Source: Gracilimonas sp017641085 (GTDB lineage Bacteria; Bacteroidota; Rhodothermia; Balneolales; Balneolaceae). From it: a stretch of DNA of 64,000 nucleotides. Below the pieces are notes generated by a model that saw only the letters and a list, made by a program, of their open reading frames with translations, was not told the DNA's origin and made no database searches. Position 1 is the first letter of the stretch, and each line of letters begins with the position of its first letter. Shown here piece after piece: positions 8,871 to 17,448 of the stretch. The stretch lies in the NCBI RefSeq assembly GCF_046115515.1, contig NZ_CP175953.1. The stretch is one strand, 5' to 3'. A program made the position numbers and the translations under genes.

Positions 8871-9610
8871 CCTTCCCTCCTCTCGGCTCCGCGAGCCAGC
8901 TTTATAAATACGTCCTCAATAGAATCTGATTCTAAATTCTCTTTTAGTTCGCGGGGTGAACCGATGGCATCCATCCGCCCGTCCACCATAATGGAAATCC
9001 GGTCGCAGTATTCTGCCTCATCCATGTAATGCGTAGTCACAAAAACCGTAATTCCCCGGTCTGACACCTCGTATATCTTTTCCCAGAACTGTCGCCTCGT
9101 TACCGGATCAACTCCGCCGGTGGGCTCGTCAAGAAACACAATGTTGGGATTGTGGAGTATGGCTATAGAAAAGGCTAGTTTCTGCTTCCAGCCTAAGGGC
9201 AAAGAGCGGACCAGCTTTTTTCGTACATCTTTTAGTCCAAGTGAGTTGATTACCTCGTCAATTTTGCTGTTTAGTTCTTTATCGGGAATCCCATAAATGC
9301 CCCCGTAAAACCGGATATTCTCTTCGGAGGTTAGATCATCATACAGCGAGAACTTCTGACTCATATACCCTATGTTTTTCTTGATGGCCTCCGCCTGCCG
9401 ATAAACATCCTTGCCCGATACCAATGCTTTGCCCGAAGTTGGAGTAAGCAGTCCGGTAAGCATACGCATGGCTGTCGTCTTTCCTGCTCCGTTGGCTCCC
9501 AAAAATCCGAAGATCTCTCCCTGTTCCACTTCAAAGGTGATTTTATCCACCGCAGTGAAATCACCAAACTTCCGGGTCAGGTTTTCGGTTTGAATGGTCG
9601 GCTTAGACAT
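8867..9610 (-). CDS. ABC transporter ATPase (second YbhF-like half)
   Basis: A 247-residue nucleotide-binding subunit: Walker A GANGAGKT, Q-loop region YMSQKFSLY, a signature replaced by SLPLGWKQKLA, Walker B IVFLDEPTGGVD and an H-loop VTTHYMDEAE. The LPLGW form of the signature is usual for the second ATPase half of YbhF-type pumps. The ATG at 9610 is chosen over a GTG at 9622 because GAGGG lies 5 bases upstream. It overlaps the first ATPase gene by 8 bases and the permease by 4. In E. coli the two ATPase halves are fused in YbhF; here they are separate proteins. Confidence 0.93.
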   Translation of the reverse strand: MSKPTIQTENLTRKFGDFTAVDKITFEVEQGEIFGFLGANGAGKTTAMRMLTGLLTPTSGKALVSGKDVYRQAEAIKKNIGYMSQKFSLYDDLTSEENIRFYGGIYGIPDKELNSKIDEVINSLGLKDVRKKLVRSLPLGWKQKLAFSIAILHNPNIVFLDEPTGGVDPVTRRQFWEKIYEVSDRGITVFVTTHYMDEAEYCDRISIMVDGRMDAIGSPRELKENLESDSIEDVFIKLARGAERREG

Positions 9611-10535
9611 AGGTTCCCTCACCCTTGGCCTGCATCAGCTCCATAAAACTGTCCTCGATATTTGGTTTGATGGGCTTGATCTCAACTTGTTCTAATCCCC
9701 GGTCAAACAAGTAGGTTTTTAACGCCACTAAATTGGGAGAACCGGTCTTTTCGGTATAATGAACATACTCGCCAAAGGGTTGAACCGAATGCGCCTGAGG
9801 ATACGATTTAAGAGCATTGAGTAACGCATAGGTGTTAGCTGCTTTGATGCCCAGCAACGTACGTTCAAAGGAATTTACGATGGCTGTCGGGGTATCAATT
9901 TGCAGAATCTCCCCTTCCTGAATCAGTGCCACTCTTTCGCACAAGTCTGCCTCGTCCATGTATGGCGTGGATACGATGATGGTGATCCCTTCTTTTTTCA
10001 GCATCTGCAGCATTTCCCAGAATTCCTTTCGGGAAACGGCATCCACTCCGGTGGTTGGTTCATCCAGTAACAATAACTTTGGCTTATGAATGAGGGCACA
10101 ACTCAGTGCCAGCTTTTGCTTCATCCCACCGGATAAATCTCCCGCCAAACGGGTTTTAAATTTTTCGAGCTGACTGTAAATAGGCTTCACCAGTTCATAA
10201 TTCTCCTCTATAGTAGTTCCAAAAACAGATGCGAAAAACTTCAGGTTCTCCTCCACCGTTAAATCCTGGTACAGGGAAAACCGGCCGGGCATATACCCCA
10301 GAAGTGGCCTTATTTGCTTGTAGTCTTTCACCACATCTTTACCCAATACCATGGCAGAACCTTCATCGGGAACAAGCAAGGTGTTGATAATCCGGAACAG
10401 CGTGGTTTTACCGGCACCATCCGGCCCGATCACTCCAAAGAGCTCACCTTTGTTCACATCAAAAGATACCTGCTTCAAAGCCCGGACCTTGCCAAACCAC
10501 TTAGAAACTGACGATATGTTTACCACGCTATTCAA
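9603..10535 (-). CDS. ABC transporter ATPase (first YbhF-like half)
   Basis: A 310-residue ATPase with Walker A GPDGAGKTT, canonical signature LSGGMKQKLAL, Walker B LLLLDEPTTGVD and an H-loop STPYMDEAD in which the switch His appears replaced by Pro-Tyr context (no TH pair as in the partner). The partner has a non-canonical signature instead, so the pair could form one canonical and one degenerate ATP site; this is inference. The likely start is TTG 10535, directly after the adaptor stop (TAATTG); GTG 10526 is possible. A C-terminal extension of about 90 residues follows the nucleotide-binding core. Confidence 0.92.
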   Translation of the reverse strand: MNSVVNISSVSKWFGKVRALKQVSFDVNKGELFGVIGPDGAGKTTLFRIINTLLVPDEGSAMVLGKDVVKDYKQIRPLLGYMPGRFSLYQDLTVEENLKFFASVFGTTIEENYELVKPIYSQLEKFKTRLAGDLSGGMKQKLALSCALIHKPKLLLLDEPTTGVDAVSRKEFWEMLQMLKKEGITIIVSTPYMDEADLCERVALIQEGEILQIDTPTAIVNSFERTLLGIKAANTYALLNALKSYPQAHSVQPFGEYVHYTEKTGSPNLVALKTYLFDRGLEQVEIKPIKPNIEDSFMELMQAKGEGTYV

Positions 10536-11435
10536 TTACCTAAAGTTTACCTCTCCCGGCATGCCAATTTTTAACTTGCCATCCGGGTTTGGAACGGTAA
10601 TCTCTACCGCGTACACCTGCGTCACGCGTTCTTCTTTGGTTTGAATCATTCTTGGCGTGAACTCCGCTTCGGATGCAATCCACCTTACCACACCGGTAAG
10701 TGATTCATTCTCCTCCGAATTTTTGTCAATTAAAACCTCTGCCTGTTCACCCAGAATAACCATCGGTAACTGCGCACCCGACACATACACCCTTAAGATC
10801 ATTTCATCCAAATTGGCGATTTCGTACAGAGGCTTTCCGGTTGTGACTAATTCCCCCTGCTCCGCAAAGCTTGAAAGTACCGTCCCTGAAACCGGGTTTA
10901 TAATCCGCGTCTTTTTTATCTGATCTTCCACCTGAGCTATTCGGGCTTTCATTGTTTGCAGCTCTGCGTAAACCGATTGCTTTTGTACTTCCACCGAATT
11001 AATCTGTTTTTTCAGCACATTTACCTGTCCTTGTGCCTGGTCGATCTGCTGCTGGGTGGCGGCATTATTTTGTTTCAGGTTGGTGAAGCGCTGCAGATCT
11101 TTCTGAGCTGTATTCAACTGCTCGCGATACACATCGGCCTGTGCATCCAGTTTTGCAATATTTGTCCGGATAGAAGCTACCGAAGCTAACAGCTCATCTT
11201 TTCGAAGAGCCAGCTGAGTTGAATCTACCTGTCCTGCTTTTTCGCCTTCTTCGAGTTTCATACCCTCCTGAACCGTAAAACTCTTAAGTATTCCTGAGGT
11301 TTCAGCCGACACGGTAACTTCTTTCGCTTCAAACTGCCCATAGGCATCCGATGTTTGATCCTGACTGCATCCTACCGTTAAAAAAAGCAAGGCCGCCATT
11401 GGAATAAGGGGTGTGTATATTTTCTTCTGTTTCAT
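10536..11435 (-). CDS. HlyD-family efflux adaptor lipoprotein (YbhG-like)
   Basis: A 299-residue periplasmic adaptor. The signal peptide ends in a lipobox (TVGC, Cys23), so it is probably anchored as a lipoprotein. It holds the two lipoyl half-motifs (ETSGILKSFTVQEGM and NPVSGTVLSSFAEQGELV) around a coiled-coil hairpin of about 100 residues (RTNIAKLDAQ to VEDQIKKTR), then a beta-barrel domain. It would link the inner-membrane ABC pump to TolC. It lies 23 bp after tolC and abuts the first ATPase gene. Confidence 0.93.
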   Translation of the reverse strand: MKQKKIYTPLIPMAALLFLTVGCSQDQTSDAYGQFEAKEVTVSAETSGILKSFTVQEGMKLEEGEKAGQVDSTQLALRKDELLASVASIRTNIAKLDAQADVYREQLNTAQKDLQRFTNLKQNNAATQQQIDQAQGQVNVLKKQINSVEVQKQSVYAELQTMKARIAQVEDQIKKTRIINPVSGTVLSSFAEQGELVTTGKPLYEIANLDEMILRVYVSGAQLPMVILGEQAEVLIDKNSEENESLTGVVRWIASEAEFTPRMIQTKEERVTQVYAVEITVPNPDGKLKIGMPGEVNFR

Positions 11436-11458
11436 AACCTTTCCTGTCGTTAAAATTT

Positions 11459-12723
11459 CTATTCCAGATCCAATCCCAAAGCCGTTCGATACTCAGCCCG
11501 GGCCTGAACTAATTTGATTTCATTTGTAAGCAAGGAAAGCCGGGCCCGGTTGGCATGGGTTAACTCGGTGATATATTCCGTTGCCGTAATCACCCCATTC
11601 TCAAGTTGATTGGAACTTTCAGCTACCACCAGCTCCCTGATTTCGATGATTTCTTTATCGTGGATGATGTTCTCTTTAATGGCTTTGATTCGCTCTTCAA
11701 TTCTACTCAATTGGGTCTGAAGCTGAAGGGTAAATGACTCTTCGTTTTGCCGGATGGTTTTCTGCCGGATGTTCAGCACTTCATTCTGCTCATCGGCATT
11801 CAGGAAGTCCATCAAATTCCAGTTTAAACGCAGGCCCACCATGTAGTAATCATGGAAGTCATCGTTTAAGAAGTTGAGTCCCGGACGTCCATAAGCAGCG
11901 GACCCAAATGCCGAAATGCGTGGTATTTTGCCGGTTTGAACCAGTTTCTTTTGCTGCTCCAAAGCTTTCACCGAATTTTCAAACAAAGCCATTTCTGGTC
12001 TTGCCACATCAGTTACTACACCTTCAGAAACCGGATCAGGTAGTGTAAGTTTAATAAAAGGATTCAGCTTTTCCCCTATCAGTTCTCCCAGCACCAGGTA
12101 TCCGGATGTTATATTCGCCATGATGCTTGCCGAATCCTGCTTAGCTTTGATCAGTCCGGCTTCCAGGATCAACTGCTGGCTTTTCAGCAGAACCCCATTT
12201 TCAACTTTGGAACGGACACCTTCCAGGCGTTCATCCAGTTCCGAGATCATCAATTTTGTGGCTTCCATCTGCTGTTGAGAAAGCAGTATCCCAAAGTACA
12301 CCTGATCAATTTGTGCTCTTACCTGCTGAAGTTCCACCTTTGTGGAAAGCACTTCCTGCATTCCTTGTGTCCGCTCCAGGTCTTTTCTGATGGCCGTAAC
12401 TCCGCCGTTATAAATGTTCTGGCTAAGCTGTATGGAAGCTTCATACTGATCTTTGCTAACCGGGGGCGCCCCTCCCCCGGTAACCCGAATTCCGTTACTT
12501 CCGACTGATAACTCGCCCGCCCGTTTACAGATACCTGTGGGTAATAACCCGTATTCACAATGTTGATATTTAGCTCTGTTATCTTTTCCTGGAGCGCCAC
12601 CTTCTTTGCCGCCGGATAATATTCTTCCGCCTGTTGGTAGCAGTAAGTTAGCGAAACCGAATCGGAAGGAGCACTTTGGTTTACAACAGTGAATATCAGC
12701 AACGAAGCGAGGAGCGTATTCAT
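11459..12723 (-). pseudogene. TolC-family outer membrane efflux protein, apparent -1 frameshift
   Basis: The N-terminal frame (start ATG 12723, signal peptide, then the first TolC repeat reading TGYYPQVSVNGRASYQSEV) loses its homology after GLPG and would end at 12319. The remaining helices continue in another frame that is open from the same point (reading GGGAPPVSKDQYEASIQLSQ) to 11459. Restoring one G in the G/C homopolymers at 12461-12478 rejoins both into about 421 residues, the normal TolC length. So the gene is either truly broken by one base or the deletion is a sequencing error in a homopolymer; the intact rest of the operon makes error or recent mutation likely. TolC forms the trimeric outer-membrane duct of efflux pumps. 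The start overlaps the TetR stop (ATGA). Confidence 0.85.
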
Positions 12724-13337
12724 GGCTTTCTGTAGTTTATAGCGTTCAGGATAAAATCAGTAAGAAACCATTTCCGGTCTTTCAGAAACTTCAGGTATTC
12801 CTTTTCTTCCAGGTCAAAAACCGTTTTTACCATCATCTGGGCTATGAAGGGGAATAAAATCAGCCCGACCATACTGATCAGCAGTTGCCGCGGTTCTACC
12901 GGATCCATATTACCGGCTTCAATCTCTTTCTTTATCTGCTCAGCAAAACTTTTGGGTGGATGGATGTTCTTCTCACTCATAAACCGCCTGAATTCATCCG
13001 GGTGATTATTCATTTCCTGTATGATAAACTGCACCACCTTGGGATTGTCTTGCAGGAAATTGTAGTAGGCATCAATCAAGCGTGGTACTTTCTTATCCAG
13101 TGTAAGCTCTGAACCTAAAATTTCGAATATAGTGGGAAAAAAGTGAGCCAGTTGCTGCTGGAATACCGCCCTGAACAGTTTGTCTTTGCTGCGATAATAA
13201 TAATGCAACATCGACTTGTTGATGTTTGCCTCGTCAGCAATTTGTTGCATGCGGGCGCCGGCGTAGCCATCCTTTTGGAAAACCCGGGATGCAGCTTCAA
13301 AAATCAGTTCTTCTGTATCCTTTTCTTTGTCAGTCAT
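12720..13337 (-). CDS. TetR/AcrR-family transcriptional regulator
   Basis: A 205-residue repressor-type protein. Residues about 10-55 are the TetR helix-turn-helix (ASRVFQKDGYAGARMQQIADEANINKSMLHYYYRSKDKLF), followed by an all-helical ligand domain. It is the first gene of the seven-gene efflux operon and overlaps tolC by 4 bases, an order shared with E. coli ybiH (cecR)-ybhGFSR. It most likely represses its own operon through the 18-bp palindrome 51 bp upstream of its start, with relief by a pump substrate (inference). Confidence 0.93.
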   Translation of the reverse strand: MTDKEKDTEELIFEAASRVFQKDGYAGARMQQIADEANINKSMLHYYYRSKDKLFRAVFQQQLAHFFPTIFEILGSELTLDKKVPRLIDAYYNFLQDNPKVVQFIIQEMNNHPDEFRRFMSEKNIHPPKSFAEQIKKEIEAGNMDPVEPRQLLISMVGLILFPFIAQMMVKTVFDLEEKEYLKFLKDRKWFLTDFILNAINYRKP

Positions 13338-13388
13338 GTCTGTCTTTTGATTGATTCTGCATCAAATTTATACCAGAAAAAGGATTTT

Positions 13389-13406
13389 TTCAACCATATG
13401 GTTGAA
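13389..13406. promoter_or_regulatory. 18-bp perfect palindrome, candidate TetR operator
   Basis: TTCAACCATATGGTTGAA reads identically on both strands. It lies 51 bp upstream of the regulator's start codon, the position and size expected of a TetR-family operator that autoregulates the efflux operon. Binding is inferred, not shown. Confidence 0.65.
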
Positions 13407-13512
13407 CTTGTTGGTTAGTCATTTTAAGGATATGGTTCTCCCATAAAAAACAGCCGGATAGAATTCTACTTCAGTGACTAAATCAGATCAGAGATAGAAA
13501 ATCTAATCTATT

Positions 13513-14475
13513 TTAAAGGGAAAGCAGTGCGTCAATAACTCTCATATTGGCAACGGCATCATTTAAAGGAGTGGGGACATCCCTATTCTCGATAATGGCT
13601 TTTGAAAAAGCATCTCCCTGGATTGTGTAATGATTAGCTTGTAATGTTTTCTCTTTCAGAACTTGTCCTTCTCCGCTTGTAATTCTTATGGAAGCCTGGC
13701 TTTCCTGCGGGTTAAAGGGTATATCCATTTCAATAATACCCGACGTTCCATAAATGATGAGCTTTTGATCGGGACTGGCAAGGGTAGAACAACTAAACGT
13801 GGCTGTTCCTTTCGCGAACCTGAGAACGCCTGAGGCTAACGTATCAACCCCAAAGTCCGGATGAATTTCTACCTCCCCTTTTATATTAATAGGTTCATCC
13901 TCAAATAAATAACGGGAAGCTGAAATACAGTAACAGCCTATATCCAATAAACCGCCGCCGCCCATATCTGCTTTGTTTCGGATATTTTCAGGATCATCAT
14001 TGTAATAGGTGAAAGAGGAATGAATGGTTTGTATTGCACCAATTTCTCCATCATCAATCCATTGCTTAATCACCTGCCACTGTGGATGGAAACGATACAT
14101 GAATGCCTCCATCACTTTAAGTTCCGGATATCGTCCCATTATTTTTACCAGCTCCTCAGCCTCAGCCAGATCGATAGCTATGGGTTTTTCACAAAGCACA
14201 TGCTTGCCTGCTTCCAGTGCTTTTATGGTCATGGGAACATGCAGATGATTAGGAAGAGGGTTATAAATTGCATCAATATCTTCATCCTCTAAAAGTTCTT
14301 CATACGACCCATACGCCTTTTCAATACCCAACCGATCTGCCACTTCTTTTGCCCGGTCCTCCTCTCTTGATGATATAGCCGATATTTTTGATAACTCTCC
14401 TTTCTGCATAGCCGGAATAACCTGCTCTACGCCGATTTTTGCTGTACTTAAAACTCCCCATCGTATAAAATTCAT
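13513..14475 (-). CDS. Gfo/Idh/MocA-family NAD(P)-dependent oxidoreductase
   Basis: A 320-residue enzyme with an N-terminal Rossmann fold (RWGVLSTAKIG; nucleotide-binding loop slightly off the usual GxGxxG) and the family's core: YNPLPNHLHVPMTIKALEAGKHVLCEKPIA, containing the EKP motif with the catalytic-site Lys, then GGGGLLDIGCYCISASRYLF. Members oxidise or reduce sugars, inositol or dihydrodiols; the substrate is not predictable. ATG 14475 is preferred to GTG 14484. It stands alone, divergent from the azurin gene. Confidence 0.9.
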   Translation of the reverse strand: MNFIRWGVLSTAKIGVEQVIPAMQKGELSKISAISSREEDRAKEVADRLGIEKAYGSYEELLEDEDIDAIYNPLPNHLHVPMTIKALEAGKHVLCEKPIAIDLAEAEELVKIMGRYPELKVMEAFMYRFHPQWQVIKQWIDDGEIGAIQTIHSSFTYYNDDPENIRNKADMGGGGLLDIGCYCISASRYLFEDEPINIKGEVEIHPDFGVDTLASGVLRFAKGTATFSCSTLASPDQKLIIYGTSGIIEMDIPFNPQESQASIRITSGEGQVLKEKTLQANHYTIQGDAFSKAIIENRDVPTPLNDAVANMRVIDALLSL

Positions 14476-14631
14476 TTTGTACACCGTAAGATTAACGTTT
14501 CAGTAAGAGTAATTACTTTTTGGATCACCTTCACAAAATATTCACAATGCATGGTTAGTTTTTGATCAACAAAATTAAAACAGGTTGGTAACCACACTTT
14601 GGTGCCGCAACTAATAAAACAGACGAATACT

Positions 14632-15072
14632 ATGAGAACTCTATTTTCTTTATTAGCAATTTTTGCTTTCGCATTCACAACAACGGTTCAAGCTCAGGAT
14701 AAGGTTGAAGTAACCATCGAGAGTAACGACCGGATGCAATTTGACTTGAACGAAATTAAAGTAGAAGCAGGACAAACCGTTGTACTAACCCTTAAGCATG
14801 TTGGAAAACTTCCTAAAGCTGCAATGGGCCACAACTGGGTACTGCTGAAGCAAGGTGTTGACATTCAGGCGTTCGGATCAGCTGCCTCTAAAGCCGCTGG
14901 CAACGAGTACGTCCCGGAAGGCACCGACGATGTAATTGTACATACAAAACTAATTGGTGGCGGACAAGAAACTACCATCGAGTTTACAGCTCCCGAAGCC
15001 GGAACCTACGATTACATTTGTAGCTTCCCCGGCCACTACGCGCTGATGAAAGGTAAACTAATTGTAGAATAA
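14632..15072 (+). CDS. azurin (type 1 blue copper protein)
   Basis: A 146-residue periplasmic cupredoxin. The signal peptide ends at VQAQ (22). The type 1 copper ligands are in place: His67 in the GHNW motif, and Cys130, His135 and Met139 in the C-x4-H-x3-M motif (CSFPGHYALM). It transfers single electrons between periplasmic donors and acceptors. The ATG at 14632 is chosen because it begins the signal peptide; the upstream extension in frame is not protein-like. A Rho-independent terminator follows, so it is monocistronic. Confidence 0.95.
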   Translation: MRTLFSLLAIFAFAFTTTVQAQDKVEVTIESNDRMQFDLNEIKVEAGQTVVLTLKHVGKLPKAAMGHNWVLLKQGVDIQAFGSAASKAAGNEYVPEGTDDVIVHTKLIGGGQETTIEFTAPEAGTYDYICSFPGHYALMKGKLIVE

Positions 15073-15114
15073 GTAGTTATTTAGCATTTCTAAAACTACT
15101 CGTATTATACCCTG

Positions 15115-15149
15115 AACCCCGGATTTCTGATCGTTTTCCGGGGTTTTTT
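15115..15149 (+). terminator. Rho-independent terminator after azurin
   Basis: A 9-bp perfect stem (AACCCCGGA at 15115-15123 with TCCGGGGTT at 15137-15145) is followed by a run of T on the + strand. It would end azurin transcription and could also act for the convergent SDR gene, whose stop lies 13 bp on. Confidence 0.85.
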
Positions 15150-15161
15150 ATTTCTGAAAAT

Positions 15162-15809
15162 TTACTCCAGCTCAGCAATCTCTTGCTCAATGGTGGTATC
15201 TCCCTGAAGCAGCTCCAGACTTTTCCCGAAGCTTTTTTCAGCATCCAATAACCCAACTATTACCGACGCTACATCATCACGGGTGATGCTTTTCGTATCA
15301 AAGGAATCAATCCGCTCTTTAAGTTCCACATTGCCGGTCCCCTCTTCATTGGTTAGCTGTCCCGGCATCAGCACGGTGTAATTTAAATTCGAATCTCTGA
15401 GATGTTCATCGGCTTTGGCCTTGGCATCATAGTAATGTTCCATAGGCTCAGACCATGTTTCCGGGTCACGATTGGCCTTGAGTGCACTCACCATAATGAA
15501 TCGTTCTGCACCTGACTCCTCTGCTTCGTCAATTGCTTTTATGGCTCCGTCCCGGTCTATGACCTTAGTCTGAGATTTAGGGGTATCTCCGCCCGACCCA
15601 GCCGTAAATACTACCGCATCAATATCCTGGTAAGCGTGGCTGAAATCTTTCTCCAGGTCAGCCAGCACCGTGTCAACACCATGCTCTTTAAACTGGTCGA
15701 TTTGCTCCTCTTTCCGGACCATCGCCACCGGATTGTGCCCGGCTTCCTTCAACTGATCGACCAACCTGTTTCCTATTTGTCCGTTCGCTCCTATAACTAA
15801 TACGTTCAT
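15162..15809 (-). CDS. atypical SDR (NmrA/SDR_a5-like) NAD(P)-binding protein
   Basis: A 215-residue Rossmann protein: VIGANGQIGNRLVDQL supplies the GxxGxxG dinucleotide loop, VVFTAGSGG follows strand 4, and YYDAKAKADEHL holds a YxxxK-like pair. It resembles the NAD(P)H-binding sugar-epimerase-like proteins (YwnB/HSCARG type), which act as reductases or redox sensors. Specific role unknown. Single gene. Confidence 0.87.
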   Translation of the reverse strand: MNVLVIGANGQIGNRLVDQLKEAGHNPVAMVRKEEQIDQFKEHGVDTVLADLEKDFSHAYQDIDAVVFTAGSGGDTPKSQTKVIDRDGAIKAIDEAEESGAERFIMVSALKANRDPETWSEPMEHYYDAKAKADEHLRDSNLNYTVLMPGQLTNEEGTGNVELKERIDSFDTKSITRDDVASVIVGLLDAEKSFGKSLELLQGDTTIEQEIAELE

Positions 15810-15936
15810 TATCTTTTTTTGAATTGAATTTCAGTAAGGTAAATGACTGTGAACCCCTTTTCGTTTCGGGCACGTTAGTCCGGTCTGCCCGCACCTTTTT
15901 TATTGTTATCCTCGTCCCGACCGTCCATTTTTTTCT

Positions 15937-15984
15937 CGTTCCGAACGTCCACGTTCGGAACGCCTTTTGGAAGCTCCTGCTTCC
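15937..15984. repeat. REP-like double hairpin, copy A
   Basis: An 11-bp perfect stem CGTTCCGAACG / CGTTCGGAACG around a TCCA loop (15937-15962) is followed by GGAAGC-TCCT-GCTTCC (15969-15984). The same pair of hairpins recurs near 17385 and, truncated, near 20051, each time next to the same sorting-domain tail. Confidence 0.85.
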
Positions 15985-15998
15985 ACTAAAAGACACTT

Positions 15999-16101
15999 CT
16001 ACTTCACCAGCAGCATTTTACGTTGTTCGGTAACCTGCTTGCCACTCGCTGGTTTCCAAACAAAACGATACAGATAAACACCGATGGCGTAGGGGAGCAT
16101 T
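15999..16101 (-). pseudogene. orphan fragment of a T9SS sorting-domain tail, copy A
   Basis: On the minus strand this reads Y-A-I-G-V-Y-L-Y-R-F-V, then SGKQVTEQRKMLLVK and a stop, nearly identical to the last 31 codons of the sorting-domain gene at 17449-18096. No upstream gene is attached; similarity ends at about 16101. It is a broken duplicate of that gene's 3' end. Confidence 0.85.
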
Positions 16102-16202
16102 AGTCTGGCCTGCCCACCCCTTTTTTATAGCTCCACTCTCTGTTATTAATTCAGCCAGAATCGCTTATTTTGTTCACCAAATTTCATCGACAAAAAACAA
16201 CT

Positions 16203-17297
16203 ATGAAGAAAGTACTTGTCACCACCGGGGGCGGGGATTGCCCCGGACTGAATGCGGTAATCCGTGCCATTGTAAAGCGCGCAGCTCAAACTAATGACTG
16301 GGAGGTTTATGGCAGTATTGAAGCGTTTAACGGAGCTTTGCGAACTCCTAAAGAGATTATCAGGCTAAATGATCAGGAAGTGGCAGGTATACACGCAAAA
16401 GGCGGCACCATTCTGAAAACGACCAACAAGGGCGGACCTTTTAACTGGCCGGTAAAGCATGAAGACGGTTCATGGACTACGGAAGACCGTTCCGATGAGA
16501 TGATCAATTATCTGAAAAGTGAAGGCTTTGAAGTTGTCATTAATATCGGTGGAGACGGTTCACAGAAAATCAGTCACCAGTTGCAGAAAAAAGGATTGAA
16601 TGTAATCGGCGTTCCCAAAACCATCGATAACGACCTGTCCTCTACCGACTACACCTTCGGTTTCCAGACCGCCGTTGATATTGCCACCGATGCCGTGGAT
16701 AAACTGGTTACCACCGCTTCCAGTCACCACCGACTAATGATACTCGAAGTGATGGGCCGAGGAGCCGGCTGGATTGCCCTGCATGCTGCTATTGCCGGAG
16801 GAGCGGAAGTTTGCCTGATTCCGGAAATTCCTTATGACGTCAACAAGGTGCTGGAGCGACTCAACAAACGGTATAAAGATGGACGCGGGTTTGCCATTAT
16901 TGTGATTGCCGAGGGAGCCAAACCCCGGGAAGGATCGGTAGTTACCCGTGAAAGCGATGAAGTCGGATATCGCAATCAACGGCTGGGCGGTGTTGCCTAT
17001 CAGCTATCTGATCAGTTGAAATCGGCCGGTTTTGAACATGACATTCGCGAAATGGTATTGGGACATCTGCAGCGAGGAGGAAAACCTGAAGCCTTTGACC
17101 GCATTCTTGCCACCCAGTTCGGGGTGAAGGCCATGGAGCTTGCCATCAATGGCGAATACGGAAAAATGGTTTCCTTCATCGATCAGGAAATTGTAGCCGT
17201 CCCCTTATCTGAGGCCGCTAAAGGTAACAACCTGGTTGATCCGAACAGCTTTTTGGTACAAACCGCTAAAGGAATTGGCATTAGTTTTGGGGATTAG
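16203..17297 (+). CDS. pfkA: 6-phosphofructokinase, probably ATP-dependent
   Basis: A 364-residue phosphofructokinase A family enzyme that phosphorylates fructose 6-phosphate to the 1,6-bisphosphate in glycolysis. Seen: TTGGGDCPGLN (7-17), GGDGS (116-120), PKTIDND (138-144) with the catalytic Asp, MGRGAGW, and GHLQRGG near the C terminus. Gly after GGD is the ATP-type residue (PPi enzymes have Asp), whereas Lys in PKTIDND is the residue of the mixed/PPi-type group; the combination is that of group III enzymes, some of which use ATP. The ATG at 16203 fits the family start; the longer frame from 16170 is rejected. Confidence 0.95.
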   Translation: MKKVLVTTGGGDCPGLNAVIRAIVKRAAQTNDWEVYGSIEAFNGALRTPKEIIRLNDQEVAGIHAKGGTILKTTNKGGPFNWPVKHEDGSWTTEDRSDEMINYLKSEGFEVVINIGGDGSQKISHQLQKKGLNVIGVPKTIDNDLSSTDYTFGFQTAVDIATDAVDKLVTTASSHHRLMILEVMGRGAGWIALHAAIAGGAEVCLIPEIPYDVNKVLERLNKRYKDGRGFAIIVIAEGAKPREGSVVTRESDEVGYRNQRLGGVAYQLSDQLKSAGFEHDIREMVLGHLQRGGKPEAFDRILATQFGVKAMELAINGEYGKMVSFIDQEIVAVPLSEAAKGNNLVDPNSFLVQTAKGIGISFGD

Positions 17298-17334
17298 TAC
17301 CGAGAATTATAGCAGCACTTGTTGACTACTTTTT

Positions 17335-17432
17335 CTCGTTCCGAGCATCCACGTTGTTCTCGTTCCGAGCATCCACGTTGTTCTCGTTCCGAACGTCCTC
17401 GTTCGGTACGCCTTTTGGAAGCTCCGGCTTTC
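17335..17432. repeat. 24-bp tandem repeat and REP-like double hairpin, copy B
   Basis: Two identical 24-bp units (17335-17358 and 17359-17382, beginning CTCGTTCCGAGCATCC) run into a third, diverged unit that forms the hairpin CGTTCCGAACG-TCCT-CGTTCGGTACG (17385-17410), then GGAAGC-TCCG-GCTTTC (17417-17432). It fills the gap between the convergent phosphofructokinase and sorting-domain genes and may also serve as a terminator. Confidence 0.85.
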
Positions 17433-17448
17433 AGTACAAAAGAACCTT

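Larger units (their letters stand above)
15810..16202. other. intergenic region made of repeats and a sorting-domain remnant
   Basis: About 390 bp before the phosphofructokinase gene hold no intact gene. It contains a 29-bp imperfect direct repeat (15875-15903 and 16100-16128, four mismatches), a REP-like double hairpin and a decayed copy of a T9SS sorting-domain tail, each listed separately. Confidence 0.7.

Noticed and set aside
17335..17410. Possible CRISPR-like array (24-bp repeats)
   Set aside because: The units are directly adjacent without spacers, only two are identical, and the third belongs to a REP-like hairpin. No cas genes.
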